A stretch of DNA of 64,000 nt from Rhipidocladum racemiflorum (taxonomy: Eukaryota > Streptophyta > Magnoliopsida > Poales > Poaceae), in assembly GCA_036346355.1 (NCBI GenBank), contig CM070578.1, positions 13,344,501 through 13,408,500 on the forward strand. The letters run 5' to 3'. This document shows positions 12,459-24,328 of the stretch, one piece after another. A model generated the notes under the pieces. It saw only the letters and a list, made by a program, of their open reading frames with translations. It was not told the DNA's origin and did not search any database. Each line of letters opens with the position of its first letter. The first letter of the stretch is position 1. A program made the position numbers and the translations under genes.

Positions 12459-13020
12459 AGTTCAAACGATATTAAAAAATTTTGAAAGCTTTTTTGGATG
12501 GTCCTGACACATCACTAATATTTCTATAAAAATGTCAGATGATGATCAAGCCTGATGAATTTTTAAAAATTATGACAATGCTATTGTCTTAATAAAAGGT
12601 TGGCCGGCAAATTTCAACCGAATGGCTAAGAACCTTTGAAAATTTTTGCGGATGGTCCTAACACATCCATAATATTCTCATACAATTTTCAGATGCCGAT
12701 CAAGCTTAAGGAATTTTTAAAAATTCGAACAGTACTACTGAAGGTTGACCAGCAAATTCCAGCCGAATGAAAAATGGTTCAAATCACGTTAGAAAATTTT
12801 AAAAAAATTTGTGTATAGTCCTTATGCATTACTAATGTTTCCATAAAATTTTTAGATGATAATCAAGCTTGAGAAATTTTCAAAAAATCGGAGAATGCTA
12901 CTGAAGGCTAACTGGCAAATTTCAACATAATGAAAAATGGTTCAAACCACTTTAGAAATTTTTGAAATTTTTGTTGATGGTTTTGATGAATCACTAATGT
13001 TCCTAAAAAATTTAGATCAT
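12452..13020. repeat. Four degenerate tandem repeats of about 155 bp
   Basis: Units starting near 12452, 12610, 12765 and 12925 share the order AAAAATGGTTCAAA, TTAGAAAATTTT, GATGGTCCT, CACATCACTAATATTTC, AGATGATGATCAAGC. They have diverged considerably. The repeats lead directly into the LTR-like sequence that follows and may belong to its 5' part. Confidence 0.65.
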
Positions 13021-14165
13021 AATTCGGCAGTACCAGTAGCACTCCAGTGGAGCGGTAGTTATTTTCCAGTGAGTATGTTTTTTGTGCCCATCTCTTGGCT
13101 GGCACTACCGGAGCTCAAGGACGGTACTACCGGAGGTGCGGTAGTACCGGGCCCATGCCGCTGATAGTTATTTTCCAAAGAGCGGGTTTTCGTGAAGCTT
13201 GAAATCCAGCATTTGGTAAGGGCCGATACTGTCGCTCGAACGGTACTACCGGAGGTTTGCCATCGGTAGTACGGGAAAATTGCCGTTAGCCGACAGTTGG
13301 GGTCGAGGCCGGAACTACCGGGCCTCAGAGGCGGTAGTGCCAGATTTGTTTTTTTCGGTTTTGCCCCCCCCCCCCAACGGCTAGATTTCGTGTGGAAGGC
13401 TATAAAAGAAGCCTTGAGGCTGGCATTTGGTGTTGCTGAGTTTTTGGGAATTCTTGGGGGTGAAGTGCATGTGTTGCATTCTCCATTTTGTCTCTTGAGC
13501 TAAGAGTGAGACGTAATTGCATGTGTTGCAATTAGAAAGTGGATTGAGGGTCTCTTATGCATGTGTTGCACTTGAGGAGGATCCTAATGCATGTGTTGCA
13601 CTTAGAAGGTCACCGGAGTGCATGTGTGTGCACTAGGTGAAGCTTAAGCGGGAGCGCTTGACTTGTTACTCTTGGAGATTGCATCTCCTAGACGGTGTAG
13701 AGCGTTGTGCGAGGGTGTTCTCAATGGAAGTTGTGAGAAGTCTTGGCAAAAGTTTGTGAAGGTCGGTGCTCGCCTACCCGGAGGGGTAAAGAAGCAACCA
13801 CTAGTGGAATCGAGGCGGATGCTCAATTCGTGGAGTTGATCCAAAGAGGTTTGGACTTGCCACAAAGTGAATTAGGAAGATCGGTAAGTCTTTGAGACCA
13901 CGAAAAAATATCGGTATGTCTCTTGTGCTTTTACATTCTTGCAATTCTTATTCTTATTGTTACTTGTCTTTACAATTGCAATATCTTGTGTGGAGACAAT
14001 TAGTTAGTGCACTTAGTGAGTCTAAAATATGTATGCCTTAATTGTCAAAACCTTATATTATCGCTTTCGCATTTATATTTGTTAAGGTTTTGACAGAGGG
14101 ATTAAATAGAGCATGTAGCTAAAGAAAATTTTAAAAGCCGCCTATTCACCCCCCTCCAGTCGACA
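13020..14165 (+). mobile_element. Probable solo or truncated Ty3/gypsy-type LTR
   Basis: The left half carries many copies of the GGTAGTACCG-like word (CGGTACTACCGG, ACTACCGGAGG). A TATA box follows at 13401-13408. Next comes a leader with four spaced copies of GCATGTGTTGCA (13468-13600), and the end reads CGCCTATTCACCCCCCTCC near 14140-14157. I associate that ending with the right end of many grass LTRs. No matching second LTR, primer site or polyprotein is present, so this is a solo LTR or a fragment. The left boundary is not resolved. Confidence 0.5.
13401..13408 (+). promoter_or_regulatory. TATA box of the LTR
   Basis: TATAAAAG lies inside the LTR-like sequence and is followed by a GC-balanced leader, the arrangement expected at a U3/R junction. 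Confidence 0.45.
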
Positions 14166-14459
14166 TCCTTGGCCTTACACCCTGCTTGTCGTGTTGCCGC
14201 CCAAGCCCCGCACCACCGCCTGCCAGCACCAGGTTTGCTCTCAGGCTCTCGCTTCTCTCGTTCAATTGATTTGGGGATTTAGGAACCTAGGTGGATTGGA
14301 GTTGTGGAATGTTGATGGCAAAGGCTCACTTCTTCCAAATATGTTTCCTTTTCTATTTCTTATTCCCTTGTTCAGTCGAACTATGGAGGTCAGAGGTCAT
14401 GGTCGCCCAGGCTTCAACCTAATGAAACCCCCTGTTGGATTCGCCACTGCCCCAGAGGG

Positions 14460-14571
14460 TTTGTTTGAGAAGCCCAAAATCACGGCTACCAACATGGATG
14501 AGCCCAAATATTAGTTCAATATCTCGTCCTATTGATGTGGTGAGCCGAGATTTTGGGCTTCCCAAACAAGG
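14460..14571. mobile_element. Short MITE with inverted ends
   Basis: About 112 bp whose ends are inverted copies: the left reads TTTGAGAAGCCCAAAATC, and the right, on the minus strand, reads TTTGGGAAGCCCAAAATC. The arms continue into CACGGCT/CTCGGCT. It is non-coding, and no clear target duplication was found. Confidence 0.65.
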
Positions 14572-14649
14572 AGCCTTCGCCTTTCTAGACCCCCAACATA
14601 TAATACACACACATATAGGAAGTCTATTTTGTATTCCTAGGTGTATGTA

Positions 14650-14767
14650 CTCCCTACCTCTATTTGATTGATAACAACTTCCTAATCAGAAGGACCAGTT
14701 AAAAACTTTCACTTATATAGTATGCTTTCAATTGTGTAACGCCAATTAATGTGCAAGGGGCAGGGAG
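14650..14767. mobile_element. Stowaway-like MITE, 118 bp
   Basis: The element begins CTCCCTACC and ends GGCAGGGAG, and is flanked on both sides by TA (14648-14649 and 14768-14769). This is the Tc1/mariner Stowaway signature. It has decayed but has clear ends. Confidence 0.65.
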
Positions 14768-14769
14768 TA

Positions 14770-15320
14770 CATACTCCTAGTAGTATGCTTTCATTTTCAC
14801 AAGGAGTAGGGACTACATATATATATTACAAATCTAACCGTTTCTAAACAAATTTACAAAATGACCCCCTCTTAGACCACGGAAGGCACGTCAAGGTTTT
14901 CTACCGAGCTCCTCTTCCTTGGCAAGATTGTGCCGACCAAACCACTTTAATAACTTAAGTAATGACTTTGCTTAATTAACTCAATTAATAAACCAACCTA
15001 CCTGCGAAGGTAGGCATGCTTGGCAGATCCCTGTTGTTGAGCTCCTATTGTATGGCTGTGCTGCTATAGTATAAGAGCGCGGTGCTACTTGCGCTGTTGG
15101 GGCTAGTTTTGTAGATCTTTGTACTGAGCCAAATTTATAAAAGAAGTTGGCAGGAGGGAAAAAAAAACGAAGTCTTTCCGGACAAGGACCGAATCGGAAA
15201 AGGTACCGGCTATATGCCCACGACCTACCGACATATGGGCCCCACTTATCAGGTTTGATTTAATAGGCTTTCGAGCCCGTGTGGTCATCGGCGGCGGCGC
15301 AGAGGCGGAGGAATTTTCCG
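14770..15320. other. 5' flank of the CCR4-like gene
   Basis: No coding frame is convincing. A TATA-like box (TATAAAAG, 15136-15143) lies 178-185 bp before the proposed ATG at 15321. A short GGCGGCGGCG tract (about 15290-15300) lies in the leader region. The core promoter is probably here. Confidence 0.45.
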
Positions 15321-18300
15321 ATGTTTAAACCCCAGACAACCTGGGCAGCTTCTCTCCCTCTCTTCCTCCTCCGCCGCCCCAAATCCAACGCCGACCCCTC
15401 GCCTGTCCTCAGCCGTCGGCTCCCCTTCGTCCCGTAAGAGCACGCCAATCCCCAATTCCCCATCTTCTCTTCTTTTCTCATGTTCTAACGATCCATGGTA
15501 TCGACGAGTCAGAAATTACAAGCGGAGGATGAGCACGCAGGCGCAGCCCAAGTTCGCCCCCCTCCCCACGGCGCAATCCGAATCCAATGCCGGTAAAAAT
15601 CTGTCAATCTTTGGCCCCTCGAAAAAAATCTGTCGATCTTTAGCTCTTGAACGAAGTCATTTACTGCTACTTCTGCTGGCAATCGTGCAATTCGGATGTA
15701 ATTCATATTCACCGTTTTGATTTTGGCTTCCAGGGGCAGCAGGGTACCAGTTCCGGCTGGTTTCCTACAACATCTTGGCTCAGGTATGGTGGTCAGTGGT
15801 GTGCTGCGTTTTGTTTCTGTTAAATTGCTTAGGATTCAGGCATATGGATGGTGAATAGATTACAGAAATGAGAACGGAAAGGAACCTAGCCACGCCTAAT
15901 GATTTGCTCTGCGTTGCAGGCTTATGTGAAGAGCGCATTTTTTCCATATTCTCCATCTGCGTGTCTCAAGTAAGCGTTCTTTTGATACAATCGTTTCGGC
16001 TACGGTACTTATGATTTTGCCACAATGCCATAGAGCCTGGGTGTTTGGCAAATGAAGTAAATGAGTGCAATTTTCTAGTATAACTATTTCAGGTGTGATT
16101 CGGCTTACTGGAATTAGGATTGATAAGTGGAACATGATTATTGTAATGTGTAAATTGGGTGCCCTAATGGGTACAACTCAGACCTTGAATACATTGGATG
16201 AAGCGTTGATTATTGAAAGATGTAAATTGGGTGCCCTAAAGGGTACAACTCAGACCTTGAATACTTTGGATGAAACGTTTACTAAGCAATGTAGAATCAC
16301 TTTCTTTTCTAATTTTAATGGAATGACATGAAAAAGCTTAAAGAGATAGTCATAAACTTGCTGGCTCGCATGTTAGTGATTGCAGTTTCAAATAAAATTA
16401 CACGAGAGGTTTGTATGTATGTCAAACCGCCGGTACTCTAGAGTTCTATTTACACTCTACATTATAAGTGAAATCAGAGGAGTTCGCAAATAGAGAACAT
16501 GGAGTGGTGCAAATGCACCAAAATAAATTGTATTTATATTTCAAACTCAAGTGACAGGTGACAACCAGAGGTGTCTATGCACCTTGCCTACATATTTACT
16601 AACAAAATGTAAACTACAATATTTGTACCAATTTTTATGTGGAGGTACTATTTTCTTCTGAAATTTATAGATATTTCTTTAAAATATAATAATATTACTA
16701 AAATCAAGGACTCCTTTTAGGCCTCGTTCGTTTCAACTTCTGCTTAAAAGAAAAAGCGGATTATTTGCTGAACAAGAGGATTCCTCGTCGGCCCAGTCCA
16801 AAAGCTAGAAGGCTAGAAGTCGCAGCCGACTCGACTTGATTCTCCCATAATCATAAGCAGCTTCTACCATAATGCAGAATCTATAATCCAGAAGCTGAAA
16901 AGAACTAGGCCTAAGATTTATTAGGGCTTATACATATCTTTTGGAAAGTTGGGGGTACGCTTGAGCATCACGCCCACCATTGCTTTAGTATGCTTGCATT
17001 TAGCAAATAGCAGAGTATGACTTTCACTGTTAAACTACCAAATGGTTGCTACGTTTGTGTGCTGGCTTCATTGTACAATTTTTTTTTTCTTTTCGTTCTT
17101 GCCCCAATTCTGCCATCCATTAATGGAATTCATGTTCCCTTCCATGTTTGGCAAAATAGGTGGAAAGCTCGATCCAAAGCTGTTCTAACGGCGCTCAAGA
17201 GCTTTGACGCTGATCTCATGTGCTTACAGGTTGGCTCTCATTTCTAATGTTCTACTAACATCACCTGTTTCTGTTGTGTTTGTTAGAGATAGTCCTGTTA
17301 TTCCAGTATCTATATTAGAGATAGAGTTCTGTTATTCATTTCCCTCATGTATTCTATATATTCTGGCCATTGGCCTCATATTATAGACAACAAGTGCTAT
17401 TCATATCAAGTACTCTTATTTGGTTTATATAGGCTTTATGTAACATCCTCGAATTTTATTTGTGAATGAATGGAAAAATAATTAATTTGTGCTAATTGGG
17501 CCAAGTGTTGAGGGAAACTGTTTCAAGTCAACCTCTAGTTGGGAGCAAAGAAGCCGGAAACGCGGAACGTGGCAGAGTTCCTCGTCCCTGGAACTTCGTC
17601 CTGAAACGAGGAACGGGGACGACATGGTACGTCGACCCGAACGCTACTAGAACGTCGATCCTAGGAGGAGGAGGCACGCAGATGGAGGCGCCGCCGGAGC
17701 TAGGGCTGTGGCCCGCGGCCCGCCAACGCCAGCGATGGAGAAGACGAGGTGTTAGGGAGAAGGTCGAATTGAACCCTAGTCAAGAATTCCGAAACCCTGA
17801 TCCCCAATTCCCATTCGGATTTCCCCCCAAATTTCCCAAACCTCAAAATCATTCAAGGAAAACTAATGAACTTAGGGGATTGTGGCTTACCTTGGTGGGT
17901 GCCGAAGTTGTGCGTCGTGGTCGCGCGCGCACCATCGCGGCTCCGTTGCGGCGCCTCGCCTCTTGCTCACGCGCCGTCACGGCTCCATCACGCTGACTCG
18001 CCATCGGTGGCTCTCCCCGCTCGTCCTCCATGCGTGCGCGCCGACACGCTGCCCCCTCGCTCGGTCGCCGTAGCGGAGTTTTCGGATCGGGAGAACTGAG
18101 ATTAGGGTTAGGGTTTTTTTCGTTGAGCGCCGTTTTGTTCCGGCTCAGCGTCATCTCGTCCATCCGATCTGATCGGTGGCCGAAATTCTTTGTGCGCGCC
18201 TGGGCCTCCTTTGCGCTGGGCCGAACTCGCCCTTCTGGGTCACCGTAGTATTACCATGGTCACGTATAAGTACTTTATCGGTTAAACTTGGCTATGAAAT

Positions 18301-21300
18301 ATGATATTACTATTATATTTAATTCCGTTTTTACGTCATCGTTCCTACTATATTGGAACGCGTTCCTCGTTCTGAGGGATCGTTCCGGGAACATCGTTCC
18401 CAACCAATTGGGAACACGTTCCAACTCGTATACCCCCCTTCGTAACATAATTTTCAAAGTGGCGTCTCTCGTCCCGAGTTCCCGTTCCTCGACCCCCTCG
18501 ACCCGGGAACTTGGCTTCATAGGTTCGGAGAAATCTGGTGCGCAGTTTGTGAGAGTAAAAGAAAATCATAGGAAACAAAGAAATCTCAATAGCCACACCC
18601 CACCTCACATCGCATTACAAACCCCACGTGGGGCCTCGTTGCGTGTGCAGGCACTACTGTCATTGTCACTGTGTCCCAGCCCTGGTGCCACACAACATGG
18701 AAAGGAAGGGAGTTGTGCTATCTTGCTGTTGCCCCTATGTGGCAAGGAACAGAAGGCAGAAGGCAGCTGTGGACAGTGGGTAGATGTAGCGTGGAGAGGA
18801 GGAAAAGAAGAATAGATTGTCGAGTTTGCTGGTCTTGCTGTTTTCTTGTAGGTAACAACAATGCCCAGTGGCGGAGCCAGAAAGTTTCAATGAGGGGGGC
18901 TTAAAAAGAGACATTCAAAATCAACTACTATGACTATCGATATATTGTAAAATAGTTAAAATTTAAATTGTATGCAATATAAGTATGTAATTATGAAAGG
19001 AGAAAAACATACCATTCATTGCTTCAAAAGAGTTGACAGTTCATATTTACGAGTTTTTATGTTCTGAAAACGTTGTAAGATATCTTTCATGTCTATCTTT
19101 GCAAACATATCTCGCTCAATGTAGTCTACCATAAGATCATTTAACCAGTCATGGCTGGAGATCTAGTGCGACCGTATGGGCCATGGGCCATCGCGGGGGA
19201 CTTTTCCGCTGGGCCGTGGGGTGGGCTCCAGCCCCACCCAGCCCCACCATTGCCTCCGCCTATGACAATGCCCACCTCCTATTAGTATATTGTTATGAGT
19301 TTGATTGGAGATAGTAATTAGTGTTTACTCCTATGTAGTCGTGACAATTGCAAAAGCCTGGGTTGCTACTTGGTAGAATTCCAAATTGGCACATTATTGA
19401 TTAAACAAAAGAAACAAAGGTTGTTTAAGATTGAAGCATAGAAATATAGAATTATAAAGTTCTAGAGAACATGCCTACCTTTCCATCAATCTAAAGTGCA
19501 CTCGTGATTCGTGAATTTTACAAGCTCAAAAATGATTTTAATGTTTCACGAGTATGCATTTGGGAAATCATGTATGAATGACAAAATCCACTTGACGATC
19601 TCAAATATAGAAAAACAACTAGGGCGTAATAGACCAGAATGTTTTATACGCTGTAGCATCACTTGCCGTTTAAACAAGACTCTTGGCACAACGGCGATGT
19701 CAACCTTAATGCAGAAAACACCTCCTTTCCCAAAACTGGGTTGCAACCATAGTTATTGGATTCCGAACTGGTTTATGGTATGGGGTGCGTGTTCGTAGTG
19801 GAAATTTGAAGAAAAAGTGGCAAATCCGAATCCCGTACCACGACTCGACGAACCACGTTTATGGTAAATATGGTTGCAACACTGCTCTGTTTTCTCCCTA
19901 GCAGTGTGGCTTGCGAAAATCATAACTAAATCATAATAACTCCAAATTGCAAGTATGGAGTATAATATGAATATAGGCATTCTACACAAAAATTTCTCAT
20001 CTGTCTCCAGTAATTTCTATGGCTAGATTCAATCATATTCCCATTTTTGTCTACTAAATACCGTGACACTGCTCAATTGTGACTATTTGTAGGACACTGA
20101 ACTTCCAGGGGCCACCTAACCACATCGAGTGTTTTGTTAGCTTGATGGATTCCTTTTGTTCCTTGTCACCAAGGGATATGGGGTTTGCCCAATCTTCACG
20201 ATGTAGGATTTTAATATTCACATGCTCTCTTGATGAGCGCTAGTTGATTCCCCGCTGCCAGATGCAATGGGCTTGCAACTCTTTTATTCATCAAAATCAC
20301 ATGTGTGTTGAACTTCACGAACACCGAGTGAAGTATATCGATCTCCCAATTCTCAATGGAAAGGCAGAAGAATCTTTGGAAGAAGTCATCCAATTCCCCC
20401 TCTCTATGCGCATGCAATGAGGAAGAACAAGCGAAGAACGCTTAATAAATGCAACATAGCTATTTTATTAATCTGATGTCTGAATTGTTTACAATACAGT
20501 AGATGTGAATATAAAGGAGGGAGAGCAGGAGCTGTATGGATTTGATTCGGCCAAGTAAGCCGAACCGAAATTGTTGTGATTTGATTCGAAACAATAGAAT
20601 TCAATACGATAGCGTTGTGCCGTGTTCTGTAGGGCCTTTTCCGTGCACTGTAGCAGCCGTGTGCCCACGTGACTCCTTTGAAATTTCTTCGACACCTTCA
20701 TATCTAACAACAAACAAGCAACCGCTATTAGGTGGTATACAATGTTCATGTAGGAAAGGAAAGTGACGAAGGAGAAGATTCACCTGTTGTTGCATAGCCC
20801 TTGCCCTAGTGCTAGGAATGTCCTCATCACCAGGGGATACAATAGCACAATTTCTGTTCTTTCTGTGTTGTGTGGCATCGAGGAAAGGATGTGGTGGCAA
20901 CGTCAGTTGTTCTTGCACATGCAATGAGGCGAGGGGTCACGCAATGTAGTAGGGTGGCGGTAGTTTATTTTCTTTTTTCTAGATTGCATGCAGCCATGTA
21001 GTTTATTTTCTCAGTTTTGTTACAATTACCTTTTCTCTCACAAACTATACTCCGGTTTTGTCCCATCTAGAGTCCGATTTGAACCCATTTCCCCCACACT
21101 TGGTCCATTAGGCCCAATTTGCACAAATAAATTATTATTTTATTTATTCTTAAATAAAATTTATGGATGTTACAATTCTTATGTGATATTGTTGCAATCT
21201 TTTGGCATGACCTCTTTTTATGTGAATTTTAGATCATTCTCTCTCTCTCTAACACTTTATTGGTTCACTCTTGTAAGCAAAATATGTTTCTCGCAGGAGT

Positions 21301-24300
21301 TGGATGAGTATGATACTTTCTATAGGAAAAACATGGAAAATTATGGATATTCAAGTATTTACATTCAGCGATCTGGGGACAAACGGGATGGATGTGGTAT
21401 ATTCTATAATCCAAAAAGGTAGACATATTCTCTTAACTGATATAGATGCTATAATAGGTACTAATTTCAGGACTATGTCCTTATTGAACTTTCCCCCCTC
21501 CAAATTATGTGTTGCCCTCAATTTATTTTACTGCCATTTCCATATGAACATCAAATCATTCAGTTGTGTGTATTAAATTTGAAAACTTATTTCTTTTAAA
21601 TAAGTAGCTAACAATTGAGAAAGCGGGACATGAAAAACGTAGTGTCTTGTAATATTCTGCATGAGTTGCAAAATAAACTTTTATATAATCCTGTTCTTTT
21701 TTTTTTGGTCTTGACCATTTGTTATTTTTGCAGTGTGGAACTTGTCCAGAAGGAAGGAATACATTACAATGATTTAGTGGAAAAATATGTTCCACATGAT
21801 CATGTAAATAGTGTTTCTTCAAATAATTCCTCATCAACAGAAGGTAAAGAAACCATCGCTCAACCTGATAATCTCCTGTGCATCACAGTGGGCATGTCAT
21901 GTCATTGGAATCTAATCAAATCGTACCTTTCTATCATTAAGGGATTGATATCTAATCAAACCATAACTAACAATACCTCTGAACTAATCTGGCTGCTACT
22001 ACCTTGACACTGTTATGCCAGCTATCATTGTTGTCAAGGCGTCCAGGTGTCGCCAGGCGGACGATTGGGCAAGGATTGGGCGGCGCCAAGCTTGCATTAG
22101 GGGTGGGGAGTGGGGACAGTCGGGATGAAGACTGAGTTGAGGAGTAGAGCCAACCCTAGCGTGAGAGGAGAGGAGACAGGGGCTCCGTCGTGGCACCGCC
22201 ACCTCCGTCGCCTCCACCGCCGGTGCCTGTAGATCCGAATCCTCGCCTCCTTGTCTGTCGCCTCACCTCCAAGCCCTCCACCGCCAGCTCATCTGACGCA
22301 GCCACCGCTGCTCTGCATCGCTGCTCCAGGCAGGCAAGACAAGGAGCCACCGCCGCTGCCCATATGTTGCTGTTCTGGTGCTTTTGCTGCTGCTGGCTGC
22401 TGTTGGTGCTGCTACTACTTTTGTTGTTGCTGGCTGTTGCTGCTTTGCTACACTTGAGAGGGTTGGCTGCTACTGCTGGCTGGTGATTTATTGATATTGT
22501 TGACCTTTTTTGGTCGCCTAATCCTCTCTAGGCGCCCGCCTAGGTGTTCAGGTGCTTGGCTGGCGCCTTGCCTCGTCTTGTCGCTGTGACAACCATGCCG
22601 GCTATATAAGGCTAAGCATTTGTCATCTATTGGGATAAAGCAAGAAGATGAAATAGTTTCAAGTCTCAAATTCCCCTCCCTAATCTAGTTTTCTTCCTTC
22701 AAACCGTTGCCGTCGGACTTTTCCACGGTGTTTATCCCTTGTTTTATACTAGATACCTGACAGGGCACTCCTTTCATGGAATGTGGACATTTGAAGTAGT
22801 GAAAAACATGCTACTTTCAAGTACCTAAAAAAACTTCAACAAGCAACCAAACTCAATGGCTTAAGTAGAGCACTCACGAAGGGTTGATTTTCCTTATGGT
22901 CTTATCTTAGCTACTCTGTTTATTGGAGCTGCATTATTTATCTTTTTTTAGATAGGACATAAACTTTTCCTATTGCATGTTCTTGCTGTTTTTTCTGTAC
23001 TTTGGCTGGATATGTTTCCTGGTCTGATGCTGTATTTATGTTCATTGTATATGATACCTTTTCAGAATCTAGTGCGGAGGCAGATAATAAAAAGTGTGGA
23101 GATCCAAATGATCCACGTGTGAGATTGAAGCGTGACTGTGTTGGTTTACTCGCCGCTTTCAAGCTTAACGATCCTTGTGATCACATTCTAATTGTGGCGA
23201 ACACACATATTTATTGGCAAGTAAAATAGCCCCAGTTCTCTACTCTTTCCCTTGTTTGAAGATGTTTTCGTAGTTTGCACATACCTTTTCTTTTATCTAT
23301 CTGTATTCGTTTCTTGGAAGCTAGTTTTCATCACATGTTTGGATTCCTTGTTCATGTTATTCTGATTTTGTAGGGATCCAGAATGGATTGATGTAAAGTT
23401 GGCTCAAGCAAAGTATCTTCTTTCGAGAGTCTCTCAATTTGAGAAACTTATCTCGAATAAATTTAACTGTAAGCCTTCTGTGGTCATTGCTGGTGACTTC
23501 AACTCTACCCCAGGTGACAAGGTATGGCTTGTGTTTCCTGCATTGCTTTCTGAAGCTTACAGACATTCAAAAGTGTCACGTGGTGCTCTCGCTATTGTTT
23601 TTATGATTATTGTTATTCGGTGTAACACAGAGTCTAGTTAGACAGAGATTAATGTCAAATACTTTGTAGACTTGACAACAGTGTATGTTGAGACTATCTT
23701 ATTCATCAATCTAATCTGGGCACCGTGACTTATGAACAAATGTCTCGAAGCAAATGTTTGAAACAAACGGTCATTCTTCTAGGTCCATGCTTTACTGAAA
23801 GATATTAGAAACTTTATGCATGTGCTAACATTTGTTCCAGTCATGTGTGTAGCAAATTGTTCTCATGATGAACATATTCTGGTAGAGAGTAGCAATTTGT
23901 GGTCCAATAGCTGCTTTATTCTTTTGAGCCCATCATGATTTTCTATACAAAAAAAAGAAAGCATTATGTTCCTCACCTCATGCGCAAATATGTTGTTTGT
24001 TCCACCTCAGCTAATTTGTCACTACCATTTCCAGGTATACAACTACCTTGTATCAGCCCACTCGGAATCTATGGACGAAGCTCCTCCGATCAAATTGCAC
24101 AGCCTATATTCTGCGAATGGAGGAGAGCCGGAGTTCACGAACTACACTCCAGGTTTTACTGGAACACTGGACTACATATTCTTGTCAGACGGCAGTTCAA
24201 TAAAACCTACTAGCCTACTTTGCCTCCCACAAGGGGATTCTGCCGATGTGGAAGGAGGGCTGCCCAACTTTCACCATCCTAGTGATCATCTACCAATCGG

Positions 24301-24328
24301 AGCCGATTTTCAGGTTCTTAGCAGCTAG
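15321..24328 (+). CDS. CCR4-4: CCR4 homolog 4-like EEP-family deadenylase/nuclease, 395 aa
   Basis: Exons: 15321-15433, 15513-15592, 15734-15783, 15920-15969, 17160-17229, 21297-21418, 21734-21843, 23066-23216, 23374-23521, 24035-24328 (1188 nt, all phases agree). The protein is an endonuclease/exonuclease/phosphatase-fold Mg-dependent nuclease matching the plant CCR4 homolog 4 type, expected to shorten mRNA poly(A) tails or act on related RNA. Catalytic motifs are all present: SYNILAQ, CLQELDEYD, GCGIFY, NTHIYW, AGDFNSTPGD, TLDYIF and SDHLPIGA at the end. There is no leucine-rich repeat, as expected for this subgroup. The first exon adds an Arg-rich, hydrophobic N-terminus (MFKPQTTWAASLPLFLLRR) that resembles an organelle-targeting peptide; a shorter form could start at the ATG at 15529. 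The intron at 23217-23373 uses a GC donor. The 4.1-kb intron at 17230-21296 is full of mobile DNA. Confidence 0.88.
16149..16290. repeat. 72-bp tandem duplication in a CCR4-gene intron
   Basis: Two adjacent copies start TGTAAATTGGGTGCCCTAA at 16149 and 16221 and differ by only a few bases. Each contains GGGTACAACTCAGACCTTG. The region is non-coding. Confidence 0.85.
16717..16914. mobile_element. MITE of about 198 bp with long inverted ends
   Basis: The left end reads TTAGGCCTCGTTCGTTTCAA and the right, on the minus strand, reads TTAGGCCTAGTTCTTTTCAG. Both continue into CTTCTG, giving inverted repeats of about 26 bp. It lies in the same CCR4 intron as the 72-bp duplication. The TTA/TAA outer bases would fit PIF/Harbinger, but the two flanks are complementary rather than identical, so the superfamily is uncertain. 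Confidence 0.7.
17439..18270 (+). mobile_element. Ty3/gypsy-type LTR fragment in the large CCR4 intron
   Basis: The sequence starts TGTAACATCCTCGAATTTT, very close to the start of the Tekay/Del-type LTR at 46304 (minus strand). It contains a GC-rich leader with TGGCTTACCTTGGTGGGTG and GAACCCTAGTC-like words typical of that LTR class. No internal domain is present, so it is a solo LTR or a fragment. A downstream block to about 18540 is rich in GGAACG/CGTTCC words in both orientations and may be another element. The right boundary is not fixed. Confidence 0.5.
18866..19264. mobile_element. hAT-type non-autonomous element, 399 bp
   Basis: An exact 8-bp duplication, ACAATGCC, flanks the element at 18858-18865 and 19265-19272. 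The ends are inverted: CAGTGGCGGAGCC on the left and CATAGGCGGAGGC on the right read from the minus strand. It encodes no protein. It lies in the 4.1-kb intron of the CCR4-like gene. Confidence 0.85.
19740..19880. mobile_element. Small MITE-like inverted repeat unit
   Basis: A perfect 12-bp inverted pair bounds about 140 bp: GTTGCAACCATA at 19740-19751 and TATGGTTGCAAC at 19869-19880. The inside has further GGATTCCGAACT/GAATCCCGTACC near-matches. No target duplication was recognised. Confidence 0.5.
22015..22604. mobile_element. Non-autonomous element with GC-rich cargo, possibly Mutator-type
   Basis: The region lies in the CCR4-gene intron 21844-23065. Imperfect direct repeats ATGCCAGCTAT (from 22015) and ATGCCGGCTAT (to 22604) would be a target duplication of about 11 bp. 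Just inside are inverted GTTGTCA words followed by AGGCG-rich arms. The middle (about 22190-22480) is GC-rich, with a run of CTG/TGCTG words that would encode leucine-rich low complexity and looks foreign to the intron. Element class and captured content are inference. Confidence 0.45.
23217..23373 (+). other. GC-AG intron of the CCR4-like gene
   Basis: The donor reads TATTG/GCAAGTAA and the acceptor TTTTGTAG/GGATCC. Using GC at 23217-23218 joins TG to G and gives NTHIYW followed by DPEW, the conserved family sequence. The nearby GTAAAA at 23221 would give a frame that stops within a few codons. GCAAGT is the strong-consensus context for GC donors. Confidence 0.8.

Noticed and set aside
17496..17996. 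166-codon frame in the large CCR4 intron
   Set aside because: It lies in the GC-rich leader of an LTR-like sequence, and the composition explains the open frame.
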